Shown: positions 1 through 5,330, counted from the stretch's first letter. The stretch is 5,727 nt of DNA from Hyphomicrobiales bacterium (GCA_017305815.1 JAFKJZ010000410.1:1-5727); one strand, 5' to 3'. A program made the numbers and translations. Notes: generated by a model from the sequence alone, not told the origin.

Positions 1-53
1 CCTGAGCCTGACAAGCTCAAGTCTCTATTCCACCATTCACTCTACCGAGGGAA

Positions 54-128
54 TGGCGCGCCCTAGGGGAATCGAACCCCTCTCTCCACCGTGAAAGGGT
101 GGCGTCCTGACCGATAGACGAAGGGCGC
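54..128 (-). tRNA. tRNA-Glu (anticodon TTC)
   Basis: Read on the minus strand, this folds as a complete 75-nt cloverleaf. The acceptor arms GCGCCCT and AGGGCGC pair fully, and the T arm has the expected GGTTCGATTCC loop region. The anticodon stem CCACC/GGTGG encloses the loop CTTTCAC, whose central TTC (complement of 93-95) reads glutamate codons GAA and GAG. The discriminator is G (57), and the CCA end is encoded in the DNA (54-56). The gene follows a well-spaced promoter at 139-167. The downstream flank (1-53) shows no convincing terminator before the window edge. Confidence 0.97.
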
Positions 129-138
129 GGCGAGGCGG

Positions 139-167
139 TTTATAGGCGGCAAGCCCCGGAGTGACAA
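139..167 (-). promoter_or_regulatory. Promoter of tRNA-Glu
   Basis: On the minus strand a -35 box TTGTCA (complement of 162-167) and a -10 box TATAAA (complement of 139-144) are separated by exactly 17 bp. The -10 box ends 10 nt before the mature 5' end of tRNA-Glu at 128, so transcription would start only a few bases upstream of the tRNA. This fits a sigma-70-type promoter well and would make the tRNA independent of gloA. Confidence 0.72.
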
Positions 168-204
168 GGCCGTTCGCCGGTCAAGTTTTACGCCTGTGGA
201 TAGA

Positions 205-230
205 GTGCCGCCTCATCGCTGAGACGGCAC
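205..230 (-). terminator. Terminator hairpin after gloA
   Basis: In the minus-strand RNA the arms GTGCCGTCTC and GAGGCGGCAC form a continuous 10-pair stem with one U-G wobble, closed by the 6-nt loop AGCGAT. It starts about 14 nt after the gloA stop codon. Read on the plus strand, the wobble becomes an A-C mismatch, so the structure is oriented for minus-strand transcripts. The following TCTATCC is only weakly U-rich. Confidence 0.65.
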
Positions 231-244
231 GAATTGGTTCCGTT

Positions 245-661
245 CTACCACTTGCCCGTATTCGGCATCGAGGCCCACGGCTCCTGCGGCGGCAGCGGAT
301 CGCCGGCCTGGATCAGCTCGACCGAGATGTTGTCGGGCGAGCGGATGAAGGCCATGTGGCCGTCGCGCGGCGGGCGGTTGATGACGATGCCGGCCTTCTG
401 CAGCTTGTCGCAGAGCGCGTAGATGTCGTCGACGCGATAGGCGAGGTGGCCGAAATTGCGACCTTCGCCGTAAACCTCTGGATCCCAGTTGAAGGTCAGC
501 TCAACCTGCGCGTCCTCGTCGCCCGGGGCGGCAAGGAAGTAGAGCGTGTAGCGACCCTTCTCGTTGTCGATGCGGCGCACCAGGTTCAGGCCCAGCTCGT
601 TATAGAAGGCGATCGACTTGTCGACGTCGGTCACGCGGACCATGGTGTGAAGATACTTCAT
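245..661 (-). CDS. gloA: Lactoylglutathione lyase (glyoxalase I)
   Basis: The 138-residue product matches the usual length of single-module bacterial glyoxalase I (E. coli 135). This cytosolic enzyme converts the hemithioacetal of methylglyoxal and glutathione into S-lactoylglutathione, the first step of methylglyoxal detoxification. It starts MKYLHTMVRV and carries the two beta-alpha-beta-beta-beta modules of the VOC superfamily. All four metal ligands known from E. coli align: His5, Glu54 (VELTFNW), His72 (NFGHLAYRV) and Glu115 (SVELI). Arg9 matches a glutathione-contacting residue. I chose the ATG at 661 because family homology begins there and GGAAAGGA (complement of 672-679) lies 10 nt upstream. 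The frame stays open to 862, but that extension has no family similarity. The stop is TAG at 245-247, followed by a strong hairpin. The gene stands alone, divergent from the cold-shock gene. Confidence 0.92.
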   Translation of the reverse strand: MKYLHTMVRVTDVDKSIAFYNELGLNLVRRIDNEKGRYTLYFLAAPGDEDAQVELTFNWDPEVYGEGRNFGHLAYRVDDIYALCDKLQKAGIVINRPPRDGHMAFIRSPDNISVELIQAGDPLPPQEPWASMPNTGKW

Positions 662-814
662 TGGCGCGTTGTCCTTTCCCAGATGTGTCCGATCGGAGGC
701 TCGCGCTTCGGATCCGGCGCGGCCGTCATATGGCGCCGACACCATAGCGGTCAGCGCGGCAAACAGAAACCCGCGCGCAACCGGGACTGCGCGCCTTCCT
801 TCGGCAAGATCGCA

Positions 815-836
815 TTCCTTAACCAGCGTTAAGGAA
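815..836. repeat. Perfect inverted repeat, 9-bp arms, 4-nt centre
   Basis: The arms TTCCTTAAC (815-823) and GTTAAGGAA (828-836) are exact reverse complements around the centre CAGC. The element is much richer in A and T than its surroundings and lies near the middle of the gloA/cold-shock intergenic region. No T-tract follows on either strand, and no gene ends here, so a terminator is unlikely. An operator for a dimeric regulator is possible. It contains TTAA-N6-TTAA, one base short of the CtrA consensus spacing of 7. Confidence 0.5.
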
Positions 837-891
837 ATCCGTGGTTGTGGCCGGGATGTCACTGGTCACGGTCGGATCCGATGTTATTCTC

Positions 892-958
892 ATGACGGGA
901 ATCGGTCGCAACATTGCCGTAATGACGGTTCTGCGCGATCTGCCATGTGAAATGACGG
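892..958 (+). repeat. Three ATGACGG direct repeats with exact 30-bp period
   Basis: ATGACGG occurs at 892-898, 922-928 and 952-958, so the starts are exactly 30 bp apart. The bases between the copies are not conserved. The last copy ends 31 bp before the cold-shock start codon, so the array lies in the promoter or 5' leader of that gene. It could be a set of binding sites on one face of the helix or a leader RNA element. Chance cannot be excluded for a 7-mer, and one more copy lies inside the coding region at 1537. Confidence 0.45.
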
Positions 959-989
959 CCTGAGAGAAGGCCTATCGGGGGCCGGCAAG

Positions 990-1565
990 ATGGGTTCCAA
1001 GAACAGCGCTGAACCATCGTCCGCCGCAGGGCGCGAGGACGACGGCGGGCTGGATCTGTTCGAAGTAGCGGGATCGATCAAATGGTTCGATGCCTCGAAG
1101 GGGTATGGATTCATCCTGCCGGATGATGGTTCGCCCGATATTCTGCTTCATGTAACCTGTCTTCGTCGCGACGGCTTCCAGACGGCCTATGAGGGATCGC
1201 GCATCGTCTGCGAGGTCACCCGTGGCCAGCGCGGGTTGCAGGCCTTCCGCATCCTGAGCATGGATGATTCGACCGCCGTGCATCCGGCGCAGGCCGGTCC
1301 GCCGCGCACCCACACCGTCATCGTCCCGACCAGCGGCCTCGAGCGTTGCATCGTGAAGTGGTTCAACCGCGTCAAGGGATATGGCTTCGTTACGCGCGGC
1401 GAGGGGACGGAGGATATCTTCGTCCATATGGAGACGCTGCGCCGCTACGGTCTCACCGAGCTGCGCCCCGGCCAGACTGTGCTCGTCCGCTTTGGCGATG
1501 GCGACAAGGGCCTCATGGCCGCCGAGATCCGTCCGGATGACGGCTCCGGACCGTCGTCTCACTGA
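990..1565 (+). CDS. Tandem cold-shock-domain protein
   Basis: This 191-residue protein has two complete cold-shock domains, unlike the ~70-residue single-domain CspA. It probably binds single-stranded RNA or DNA in the cytoplasm. Residues 1-24 are a polar, acidic extension. Domain 1 (about 25-90) has the KWF and KGYGFI (37-42) motifs. Its second RNA-binding motif reads ILLHV (51-55), with Leu where most family members have Phe. Domain 2 (about 119-182) has KWF, KGYGFV (129-134) and the canonical IFVHM (143-147). A linker of roughly 28 residues joins them. Two-domain cold-shock proteins are known in alphaproteobacteria such as Caulobacter, where some respond to stationary phase rather than cold. 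The ATG at 990 is the only sensible start: an in-frame TGA lies at 948-950, and GGGGG (977-981) sits 8 nt upstream. The DUF192 gene follows after 5 bp, implying cotranscription. Confidence 0.9.
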   Translation: MGSKNSAEPSSAAGREDDGGLDLFEVAGSIKWFDASKGYGFILPDDGSPDILLHVTCLRRDGFQTAYEGSRIVCEVTRGQRGLQAFRILSMDDSTAVHPAQAGPPRTHTVIVPTSGLERCIVKWFNRVKGYGFVTRGEGTEDIFVHMETLRRYGLTELRPGQTVLVRFGDGDKGLMAAEIRPDDGSGPSSH

Positions 1566-1570
1566 TCGCC

Positions 1571-2038
1571 GTGGCGACGCCCCGCTCCCGTTTCTCCCTC
1601 CTGCCCGCCCTGTTCGCCGCGCTCGTCTTCGGACTGGCGTCCGTGAGCGGAGCCGCTTCTGCCGAGAAGCCGGGCGAAATCCACGTCACCACCAGGACGG
1701 GCAAGCACCGGCTCAGCGTCGAATGGGCCGTGACGCCCGCTGAGCGCGAGCACGGGCTGATGGGGCGCGAAAAGATGGCGCAGAACCACGGCATGCTGTT
1801 CGATTTCGGCAGCGAGCAGCAGCTCTATTTCTGGATGAAGAATACGCCGCTGTCGCTCGACATGATCTTCATCAAGTCGGACGGTCGCACCTCGCGCATC
1901 GAACACAACGCGACGCCGTTCTCCGAGGCTCTGATTCCGGGCGGTGAACCTGCACGCTACGTGCTGGAGCTCGTCGGCGGCAGTGCCGATCGGCTGGCGC
2001 TGGCGCCTGGCGACCGCTTTTCCATTCCGAAGCACTGA
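1571..2038 (+). CDS. Secreted DUF192 family protein
   Basis: The 155-residue product has a clear Sec signal peptide: a basic start (MATPRSR), a hydrophobic stretch at about 9-24, and a likely cleavage site after ASA at residue 31. The mature part is a single DUF192 domain. It is recognised by the signature regions HGLMGREKM (61-69), GMLFDFG (74-80), FWMKNTPLSLDMIFI (87-101) and the closing LAPGDRF (144-150). DUF192 proteins are small beta-rich domains of unknown biochemical function, here probably periplasmic. Translation starts at GTG 1571, only 5 bp after the stop of the cold-shock gene. No good ribosome-binding site is visible, so translational coupling is likely. No alternative start would keep the signal peptide. 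A GC hairpin follows at 2083-2104. Confidence 0.88.
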   Translation: MATPRSRFSLLPALFAALVFGLASVSGAASAEKPGEIHVTTRTGKHRLSVEWAVTPAEREHGLMGREKMAQNHGMLFDFGSEQQLYFWMKNTPLSLDMIFIKSDGRTSRIEHNATPFSEALIPGGEPARYVLELVGGSADRLALAPGDRFSIPKH

Positions 2039-2082
2039 GATCGGGATCGGCCGGGGGGGCGGCAGGCTTGATCGTGCGGCCA

Positions 2083-2104
2083 CGTCGCGCGACAGGGCGC
2101 GACG
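2083..2104 (+). terminator. GC-rich hairpin after the cold-shock/DUF192 pair
   Basis: The arms CGTCGCGC (2083-2090) and GCGCGACG (2097-2104) pair perfectly over 8 bp around the loop GACAGG, 44 nt after the DUF192 stop. There is no U-tract on either strand, so it is not a classical intrinsic terminator. It could still stabilise the 3' end or pause polymerase between this plus-strand operon and the converging tRNA-Arg transcript. The rest of 2039-2259 shows nothing I can assign. Confidence 0.4.
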
Positions 2105-2259
2105 ACGCGTGGACGCGCGGCAATTCCTGGAAGATGTAGAGGTTGGTTGTCGCGCCGGCGGGGGCGGAGAATCGGCTGCGGGAAGTAGTCAGCCAAAGGG
2201 CGGTGGCCAGAATGCGCGCCGCGCTCCAAGCCAAGCGATCCGATCCGGGCGGAAGGCGT

Positions 2260-2336
2260 TGGCGACCCCGGCAGGGCTCGAACCTGCGACCTGCCGCTTA
2301 GAAGGCGGCTGCTCTATCCAGCTGAGCTACGGGGCC
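2260..2336 (-). tRNA. tRNA-Arg (anticodon TCT)
   Basis: The minus strand gives a complete 77-nt tRNA. Acceptor arms GGCCCCG and CGGGGTC pair with one G-U, the D arm is GCTC/GAGC, and the T arm contains GGTTCGAGCC. The anticodon stem GCCGC/GCGGC holds the loop CTTCTAA. Its TCT (complement of 2300-2302) reads the arginine codons AGA and AGG, which are rare in this GC-rich genome. CCA is encoded at 2260-2262. The 43-bp gap to the stop of the upstream complex I gene shows no promoter, so the tRNA is probably processed from a longer transcript. Confidence 0.97.
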
Positions 2337-2379
2337 GATCGTCTCGGCCCGTGTGACGGTGCCGATGCGCGTTCGGCGC

Positions 2380-2685
2380 TCAATGCGTCCAGGACTGCAG
2401 GCGGCCGAACTTGAAATTGTCGGAGTAGGAGATCTTCTTGCGCGTGTCGTCCTGCGCCGTCAGCACCTGGTAGGGGATGCCGTTCTTCTCGGCGTAGGCG
2501 ATGGCCTCTTCCTGCGTATCGAAGCTGAGCTTGATCTGCCGCTTCATGTCGGAGGACGAGGTGTAGCCCATCAGCGGCTCGACCGAAACCGGGACTTCCG
2601 GCTCGTAGGAGAGCGTCCAACGCTCGGTCTTCGCCTTACCCGACTGCATCGCAGTCCGCGCCGGCCTGAAGATACGCGCAACCAT
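2380..2685 (-). CDS. NDUFS4-like complex I accessory subunit (18 kDa family)
   Basis: This 101-residue protein belongs to the ETC complex I subunit conserved region family, the bacterial counterpart of mitochondrial NDUFS4. Alphaproteobacteria are among the few bacteria that have it. NDUFS4 sits at the junction of the N and Q modules in the peripheral arm of NADH:ubiquinone oxidoreductase and supports assembly and stability, not catalysis itself. Shared with the human protein are RIFRPARTAMQSG (4-16), the Trp in TERW (20-23), PLMGYTSS (37-44), LSFDTQEEAIAYAEKNG (53-69) and a C-terminal NF motif. No targeting peptide is present, as expected for a cytoplasmic-face subunit. The ATG at 2685 has an ideal GGAGG (complement of 2695-2699) 9 nt upstream. 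The gene lies 34 bp after tRNA-Pro and 43 bp before tRNA-Arg on the same strand, so it probably shares their transcript. Confidence 0.93.
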   Translation of the reverse strand: MVARIFRPARTAMQSGKAKTERWTLSYEPEVPVSVEPLMGYTSSSDMKRQIKLSFDTQEEAIAYAEKNGIPYQVLTAQDDTRKKISYSDNFKFGRLQSWTH

Positions 2686-2719
2686 GTCAGCTCGCCTCCA
2701 TCAAATCTCTTCGGTCGAT

Positions 2720-2796
<77 letters not shown>

Positions 2797-2815
2797 ACAT
2801 TCACGACAGGGGTGG

Positions 2816-2843
2816 ATTACACGGTCCGTCTCCGGTCTTCAAG
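2816..2843 (-). promoter_or_regulatory. Candidate promoter for tRNA-Pro and the downstream genes
   Basis: On the minus strand CTTGAA (complement of 2838-2843) and TGTAAT (complement of 2816-2821) are 16 bp apart. The -10 box ends 19 nt before the tRNA-Pro 5' end. The -35 resembles the alphaproteobacterial CTTGAC type, while the -10 is an imperfect match. No better candidate exists between the GGDEF-EAL stop codon and the tRNA. Confidence 0.42.
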
Positions 2844-2860
2844 GCGTCCGGCCGCGACAA

Positions 2861-2901
2861 ATGCCGGCCTCAACAGCGCAGCCGCATTGTGACGCCGGCA
2901 T
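2861..2901 (-). terminator. Possible terminator after the GGDEF-EAL gene
   Basis: On the minus strand ATGCCGGC (complement of 2894-2901) begins 8 nt after the GGDEF-EAL stop. It pairs perfectly with GCCGGCAT (complement of 2861-2868), which is followed by TTTG. The 25-nt loop is long for an intrinsic terminator, although it may fold further on itself. The position between the gene end and the tRNA-Pro promoter fits termination. Confidence 0.35.
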
Positions 2902-2909
2902 CCGGTCCG

Positions 2910-4415
2910 TCAGGAGGCGAGAGCGGTGGGCAACGGCCGGCCAAGCAGCCAGAGGCTGGTCTGTTCGGCGGAAATCGGCTTGCCGAAGAGGTAGCCCTGG
3001 CCGATGTCGCAGCCCAGCTCGCGCAGCGTCGACAGGATCTCCGGTGCCTCGATGCCTTCCGCCGTCGTGGCGAGGTCGAAGGTGCCGGCGAGCTGCACGA
3101 TGGCGCGGACGATTCGCCAGCCTTCCTCGTTGAGGCGGGCGCTCTCGACGAAGCCGCGGTCGATCTTCAGCCGGTCCACGGGCAGGTCGCTCAGGTGCCG
3201 CAGGCTCGAGTAGCCGGTGCCGAAATCGTCGAGCGCGACCGAGACACCGACATTGCGCAGCGTGGTCAGGATCAGGCGGGCCGAGGAGACTTCATCGACC
3301 AGCGCGTTTTCGGTGATCTCAAGCTCCAGCCGTGCCGGCGCGAAATTCTCCTTGGCGAGAATGTCGAGGATGCGCGACGCCATCTGCGGCTCGGCGAACT
3401 GGGTCGGCGAGATATTGACCGACAGGCGCAGGTCCGAGGGCCAACTGCGGGCGTCGCTGCAGGCGCGCACCAGCAGCTTGTCGAACAACTCGCCGATTCG
3501 GCCGATCTCCTCGGCCAGCGGAATGAACGCCGCGGGCGGAATGAGGCCGCGGGTCGGGTGCTGCCAGCGCGCCAGTACCTCGAAGCCGATCAGCCGGTCG
3601 CCGTCGAGCGCGATCAGCGGCTGGTAGAAGGGAACGATTTCGTCTTCATCGAGGGCACGTCGAAGGTCGACCTCGAGCGCGTGGCGCTCCTTGAGCGCTT
3701 CCTCCATGCCCGCCTCGAACCGGCGCAGCGAGCCGTGCAGGCCCCGCCGCGTTCCGCGAAGGGCCAGTTCGGCGGCGCGCAATAGTTCCTCGCCGCTCAC
3801 CTGCCGCTTTTCGGCGGCGGCGATGCCGATAGTGGCGCTGATGCGCACATTGCCGTTCGGAACCTGTACCGGCGCCGCGATGTCGTCGAGCAGGCGATGG
3901 CCGATTGTTTCCGGCGTGGCGGCGTCGCCTTCGAGCAGCAGCGCGAACTCGTCGCCACCGACGCGGGCGACGGTGGTGCCGGCCTGCTTGGCGGCGGAGA
4001 TCCGCCGCGCCATCTCGATCAGAACCTGGTCGCCCACAGCGTGCCCATGCGCGTCGTTGACGGGCATGAAGTTGAGGTCGACCAGCAAAACAGCAACGGA
4101 AGGGCCGCCGTTCTGCCGGCGCGCCAGCGCCTTGTCGAGCGCCCGCATGAAGCTGGCGCGATTGAACATGCCGGTGAGCTGGTCGATCCGCGCGGTGGCG
4201 GACATGCGACGCTGCTTGTGATGTGAGCGGGTCAGCGCTCGGCGAAGCCGAACGAGGTTGCGCTGCATCCAGAGGCCGATGGCGAGGAAAAGCGCGAGGG
4301 CAGCCGCGAGATAGAGGGGCGATATGGCCGCACCCAGGCCGAGTGGCACCGCAAACATGCCGATGACGGCCAAGATAATGGCGCTCAATCCCAGAAGAAG
4401 GATGCCGATCAACAT
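2910..4415 (-). CDS. Membrane-anchored GGDEF-EAL protein, probable c-di-GMP phosphodiesterase
   Basis: This 501-residue protein probably breaks down the second messenger cyclic di-GMP at the inner membrane. Two hydrophobic helices (about 1-22 and 33-50) are followed by a basic linker, a GGDEF domain (about 77-235) and an EAL domain (about 245-495). The EAL domain keeps the metal and catalytic residues: Glu279 (motif EVL, a variant also found in active enzymes), Asn334, Glu366, Asp396-Asp397 (DDFGTGYSS), Lys417, Glu453 and Gln473. The GGDEF signature (153-157) is intact. However, the upstream loop reads DLNFMPVND (113-121) where the family has DLDxFKxVND: one residue is missing and the conserved Lys is Met. 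The RxxD inhibitory site is absent (QAGT in its place, followed by TVAR). Cyclase activity is therefore doubtful, and the domain may only bind GTP or act as a scaffold. The ATG at 4415 is fixed by an in-frame TAG 12 nt upstream. The ribosome-binding site is weak (AGG). Confidence 0.93.
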   Translation of the reverse strand: MLIGILLLGLSAIILAVIGMFAVPLGLGAAISPLYLAAALALFLAIGLWMQRNLVRLRRALTRSHHKQRRMSATARIDQLTGMFNRASFMRALDKALARRQNGGPSVAVLLVDLNFMPVNDAHGHAVGDQVLIEMARRISAAKQAGTTVARVGGDEFALLLEGDAATPETIGHRLLDDIAAPVQVPNGNVRISATIGIAAAEKRQVSGEELLRAAELALRGTRRGLHGSLRRFEAGMEEALKERHALEVDLRRALDEDEIVPFYQPLIALDGDRLIGFEVLARWQHPTRGLIPPAAFIPLAEEIGRIGELFDKLLVRACSDARSWPSDLRLSVNISPTQFAEPQMASRILDILAKENFAPARLELEITENALVDEVSSARLILTTLRNVGVSVALDDFGTGYSSLRHLSDLPVDRLKIDRGFVESARLNEEGWRIVRAIVQLAGTFDLATTAEGIEAPEILSTLRELGCDIGQGYLFGKPISAEQTSLWLLGRPLPTALAS

Positions 4416-4518
4416 GATTACTGCCTACCGCGCCCTGGGGCTGTCATGCGCAAACAACGCCCGAAACTTCGCTGCGTTGCCCAGGACCCCCAAGTCCGAC
4501 CCAACATCAGAGTCACGG

Positions 4519-4546
4519 ATAATATGTAAACAAGTCAATAGAAGAA
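4519..4546 (-). promoter_or_regulatory. Candidate promoter of the GGDEF-EAL gene
   Basis: This is the most AT-rich stretch upstream of the gene. On the minus strand TATTAT (complement of 4519-4524) could serve as the -10 box, with TTCTTC (complement of 4541-4546) 16 bp upstream as a poor -35. A better-looking TTGACT (complement of 4533-4538) is only 8 bp from that -10, which is too close. The leader would be about 95 nt. Confidence 0.3.
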
Positions 4547-4556
4547 TGCCGGCGTG

Positions 4557-4571
4557 GGTCCAGTTTGGACC
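4557..4571. repeat. Inverted repeat GGTCCA-GTT-TGGACC
   Basis: The two 6-bp arms are perfect reverse complements around a 3-bp centre. The element lies just upstream of the candidate GGDEF-EAL promoter. The octamer GGGTCCAG, which overlaps its left arm (4556-4563), recurs at 4608-4615 in the same orientation. This could be an operator, but a 6-bp arm is short enough to arise by chance. Confidence 0.35.
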
Positions 4572-4740
4572 ATGCTTCAGCATATTTTGATAGATGAACG
4601 CTAAGCCGGGTCCAGATGGGCGCGCTCCGGGGCGCGTAGAGTTGCAGGAGAAGCGGAGAAGATTGGCCCGCGCGCTCCCGTTCCCGATGTCCATCGTCGC
4701 GATCGGGCAGGGCCACACCATCGCTATGCCCCAAATGAAA

Positions 4741-4767
4741 CGGCGCCGGACTGGTTGTCCGGCGCCG
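4741..4767 (-). terminator. Strong intrinsic terminator, minus strand
   Basis: The arms CGGCGCCGGAC (4741-4751) and GTCCGGCGCCG (4757-4767) form a perfect 11-bp stem with the 5-nt loop TGGTT. On the minus strand the stem is followed by TTTCATTT, a reasonable U-tract; the plus-strand side has none. It therefore terminates leftward transcription and lies about 48 nt after the TAA at 4816-4818. This is good evidence that the minus-strand reading ending there is the true end of a gene. Confidence 0.75.
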
Positions 4768-4815
4768 CTCGAAACGGGTCCCTCCGGCGCCCTGACGAGA
4801 CGCCTGCCGTGCGGC

Positions 4816-4866
4816 TTAGTCCTTGGCGCGTTCCACGTAGGAACCGTCTTCCGTCAGGATGACGAT
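4816..4866 (-). pseudogene. 3' end of an unidentified minus-strand gene (truncated)
   Basis: The minus-strand frame ending in TAA (4816-4818) reads [17 protein letters not shown] at its C-terminus. This looks like natural protein sequence, a beta strand followed by a charged tail, and a strong terminator stands just downstream. Past about 4866 the same frame simply runs antisense to napA codons and becomes implausible. I read it as the last ~16 codons of a gene whose 5' part has been removed at the junction near 4860. I do not recognise the family, and the piece is too short to name. The exact right end is uncertain by about 10 bp. Confidence 0.42.
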
Positions 4867-5164
4867 GCGCGTGCCCGAACTGTATCGCGCCTTCCCGGGC
4901 GCCCGCGTCTTCATGAACCCGCTCGACGCCCGCCGGCTCGGCATCAACCAGGGCGCGGAGGTCGAGGTGATCTCCCGCCGCGGCCTGATCCGCAGCCGCA
5001 TCGAGATCCGCGGCCGCAACCGCATGCCGCCCGGCGTGGTCTTCGTCCCGTGGTTCGACGCGAGCCAGCTCATCAACCAGGTGACGCTCGACGCCACCGA
5101 CCCGATCAGCAAGCAAACGGATTTCAAGAAATGCGCGGTGAAGATCGTGCCGGTGGTGGCGTGA
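4859..5164 (+). pseudogene. napA: napA remnant: C-terminal ~100 codons of periplasmic nitrate reductase
   Basis: The reading is unmistakably the C-terminal end of NapA, the Mo-bis-MGD catalytic subunit that reduces nitrate to nitrite in the periplasm. It starts at [13 protein letters not shown] and ends with the NapA-specific stretch [20 protein letters not shown]. It is the last part of the molybdopterin-dinucleotide-binding domain, roughly one eighth of a protein of about 830 residues. The signal peptide, the [4Fe-4S] cluster domain and the catalytic Cys are all missing. Upstream, this frame hits TAG at 4838-4840, and a terminator for the opposite strand lies at 4741-4767, so the rest of the gene is not nearby. 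The ATG at 4859 is an internal Met of NapA with no ribosome-binding site. Codons and reading frame are otherwise undamaged, which suggests a recent event or an assembly join. Confidence 0.85.
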
Positions 5165-5215
5165 TGCCGTTTGCTCTGGGCCGCGGCGAGGGGTGGTCCG
5201 CGCTCCTGCGTTGTA

Positions 5216-5330
5216 GCCGGGCTTGGCCTGCGCTCTCGTGTCATGGCCGGACTTGGTCCGGCCATCCACGACTGCTCTCCCGCGCGGCCTGGACATCGTG
5301 GATCGCCGGCCGAAGCCCGGGCACGACACA
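5216..5330. repeat. REP-like inverted-repeat pair between napA remnant and napB
   Basis: The left unit (about 5238-5272) and the right unit (about 5295-5330) are imperfect reverse complements. Both can be read as TGTCrTG.CCGG.CTT.G.CCGGC.ATCCACGA, matching at roughly three quarters of 34 positions. Each unit is itself partly palindromic (GGCCGGAC/GTCCGGCC). A degenerate third copy of the core (GCCGGGCTTGGCC, 5216-5228) lies 30 bp upstream of its match at 5246-5258. Translated, the left unit gives VMAGLGPAIHD, the signature peptide of intergenic repeats widespread in Hyphomicrobiales. In the transcript the pair could fold into a long hairpin. Confidence 0.7.

Larger units (their letters stand above)
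662..989. other. Divergent intergenic region between gloA and the cold-shock gene
   Basis: These 328 bp contain no convincing gene. They must hold the promoters of gloA (leftward) and of the cold-shock/DUF192 pair (rightward). Visible elements are the gloA ribosome-binding site (672-679), CGGATCCG palindromes at 709-716 and 873-880, the 9-bp-arm palindrome at 815-836, and three ATGACGG repeats from 892 to 958. A weak candidate plus-strand promoter is CTGGTC (862-867), 17 bp, then TATTCT (885-890). Its -35 box matches poorly, so I give it little weight. Confidence 0.6.
4416..4740. other. Non-coding region upstream of the GGDEF-EAL gene
   Basis: These 325 bp hold no gene that I can support. 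Short open frames on the minus strand have no recognisable motifs or ribosome-binding sites. The part nearest the GGDEF-EAL gene would be its leader of about 100 nt, with an AT-rich promoter-like stretch at 4519-4546. Beyond it are an inverted repeat (4557-4571), a small ATGC/GCAT hairpin with loop TTCA (4572-4583), a second GGGTCCAG copy (4608-4615) and a CGCGC/GCGCG hairpin (4621-4636). Nothing else is evident up to the terminator at 4741. Confidence 0.55.

Noticed and set aside
1..53. Terminator of tRNA-Glu (TGAGC/GCTCA hairpin at 3-19)
   Set aside because: The stem is only 5 bp with a 7-nt loop and no U-tract, at the window edge, so it is too weak to call.
815..836. CtrA binding site
   Set aside because: The TTAA half-sites are 6 bp apart, not the consensus 7, and the stronger feature is the full 9-bp palindrome.
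662..862. N-terminal extension of gloA to an upstream ATG at 862
   Set aside because: Family similarity begins exactly at the ATG at 661, which has its own well-spaced ribosome-binding site. The extension crosses the palindrome and looks non-coding.
892..958. CRISPR-like array
   Set aside because: Only 7 bp are shared between units, far shorter than CRISPR repeats, and there are no cas genes in the window.
1872..2234. Minus-strand open frame with a hydrophobic start, beginning near 2234
   Set aside because: Over half of it is antisense to the DUF192 gene. It has no good ribosome-binding site and no recognisable motif.
4425..4734. Minus-strand open frames upstream of the GGDEF-EAL gene
   Set aside because: Two overlapping frames are open, but neither has family motifs, a ribosome-binding site or protein-like composition. 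The region also holds promoter-like and repeat elements.
4859..5164. The napA remnant as an independent 101-residue protein
   Set aside because: It starts at an internal Met of NapA without a ribosome-binding site and contains only part of one domain, so it is better read as a pseudogene fragment.
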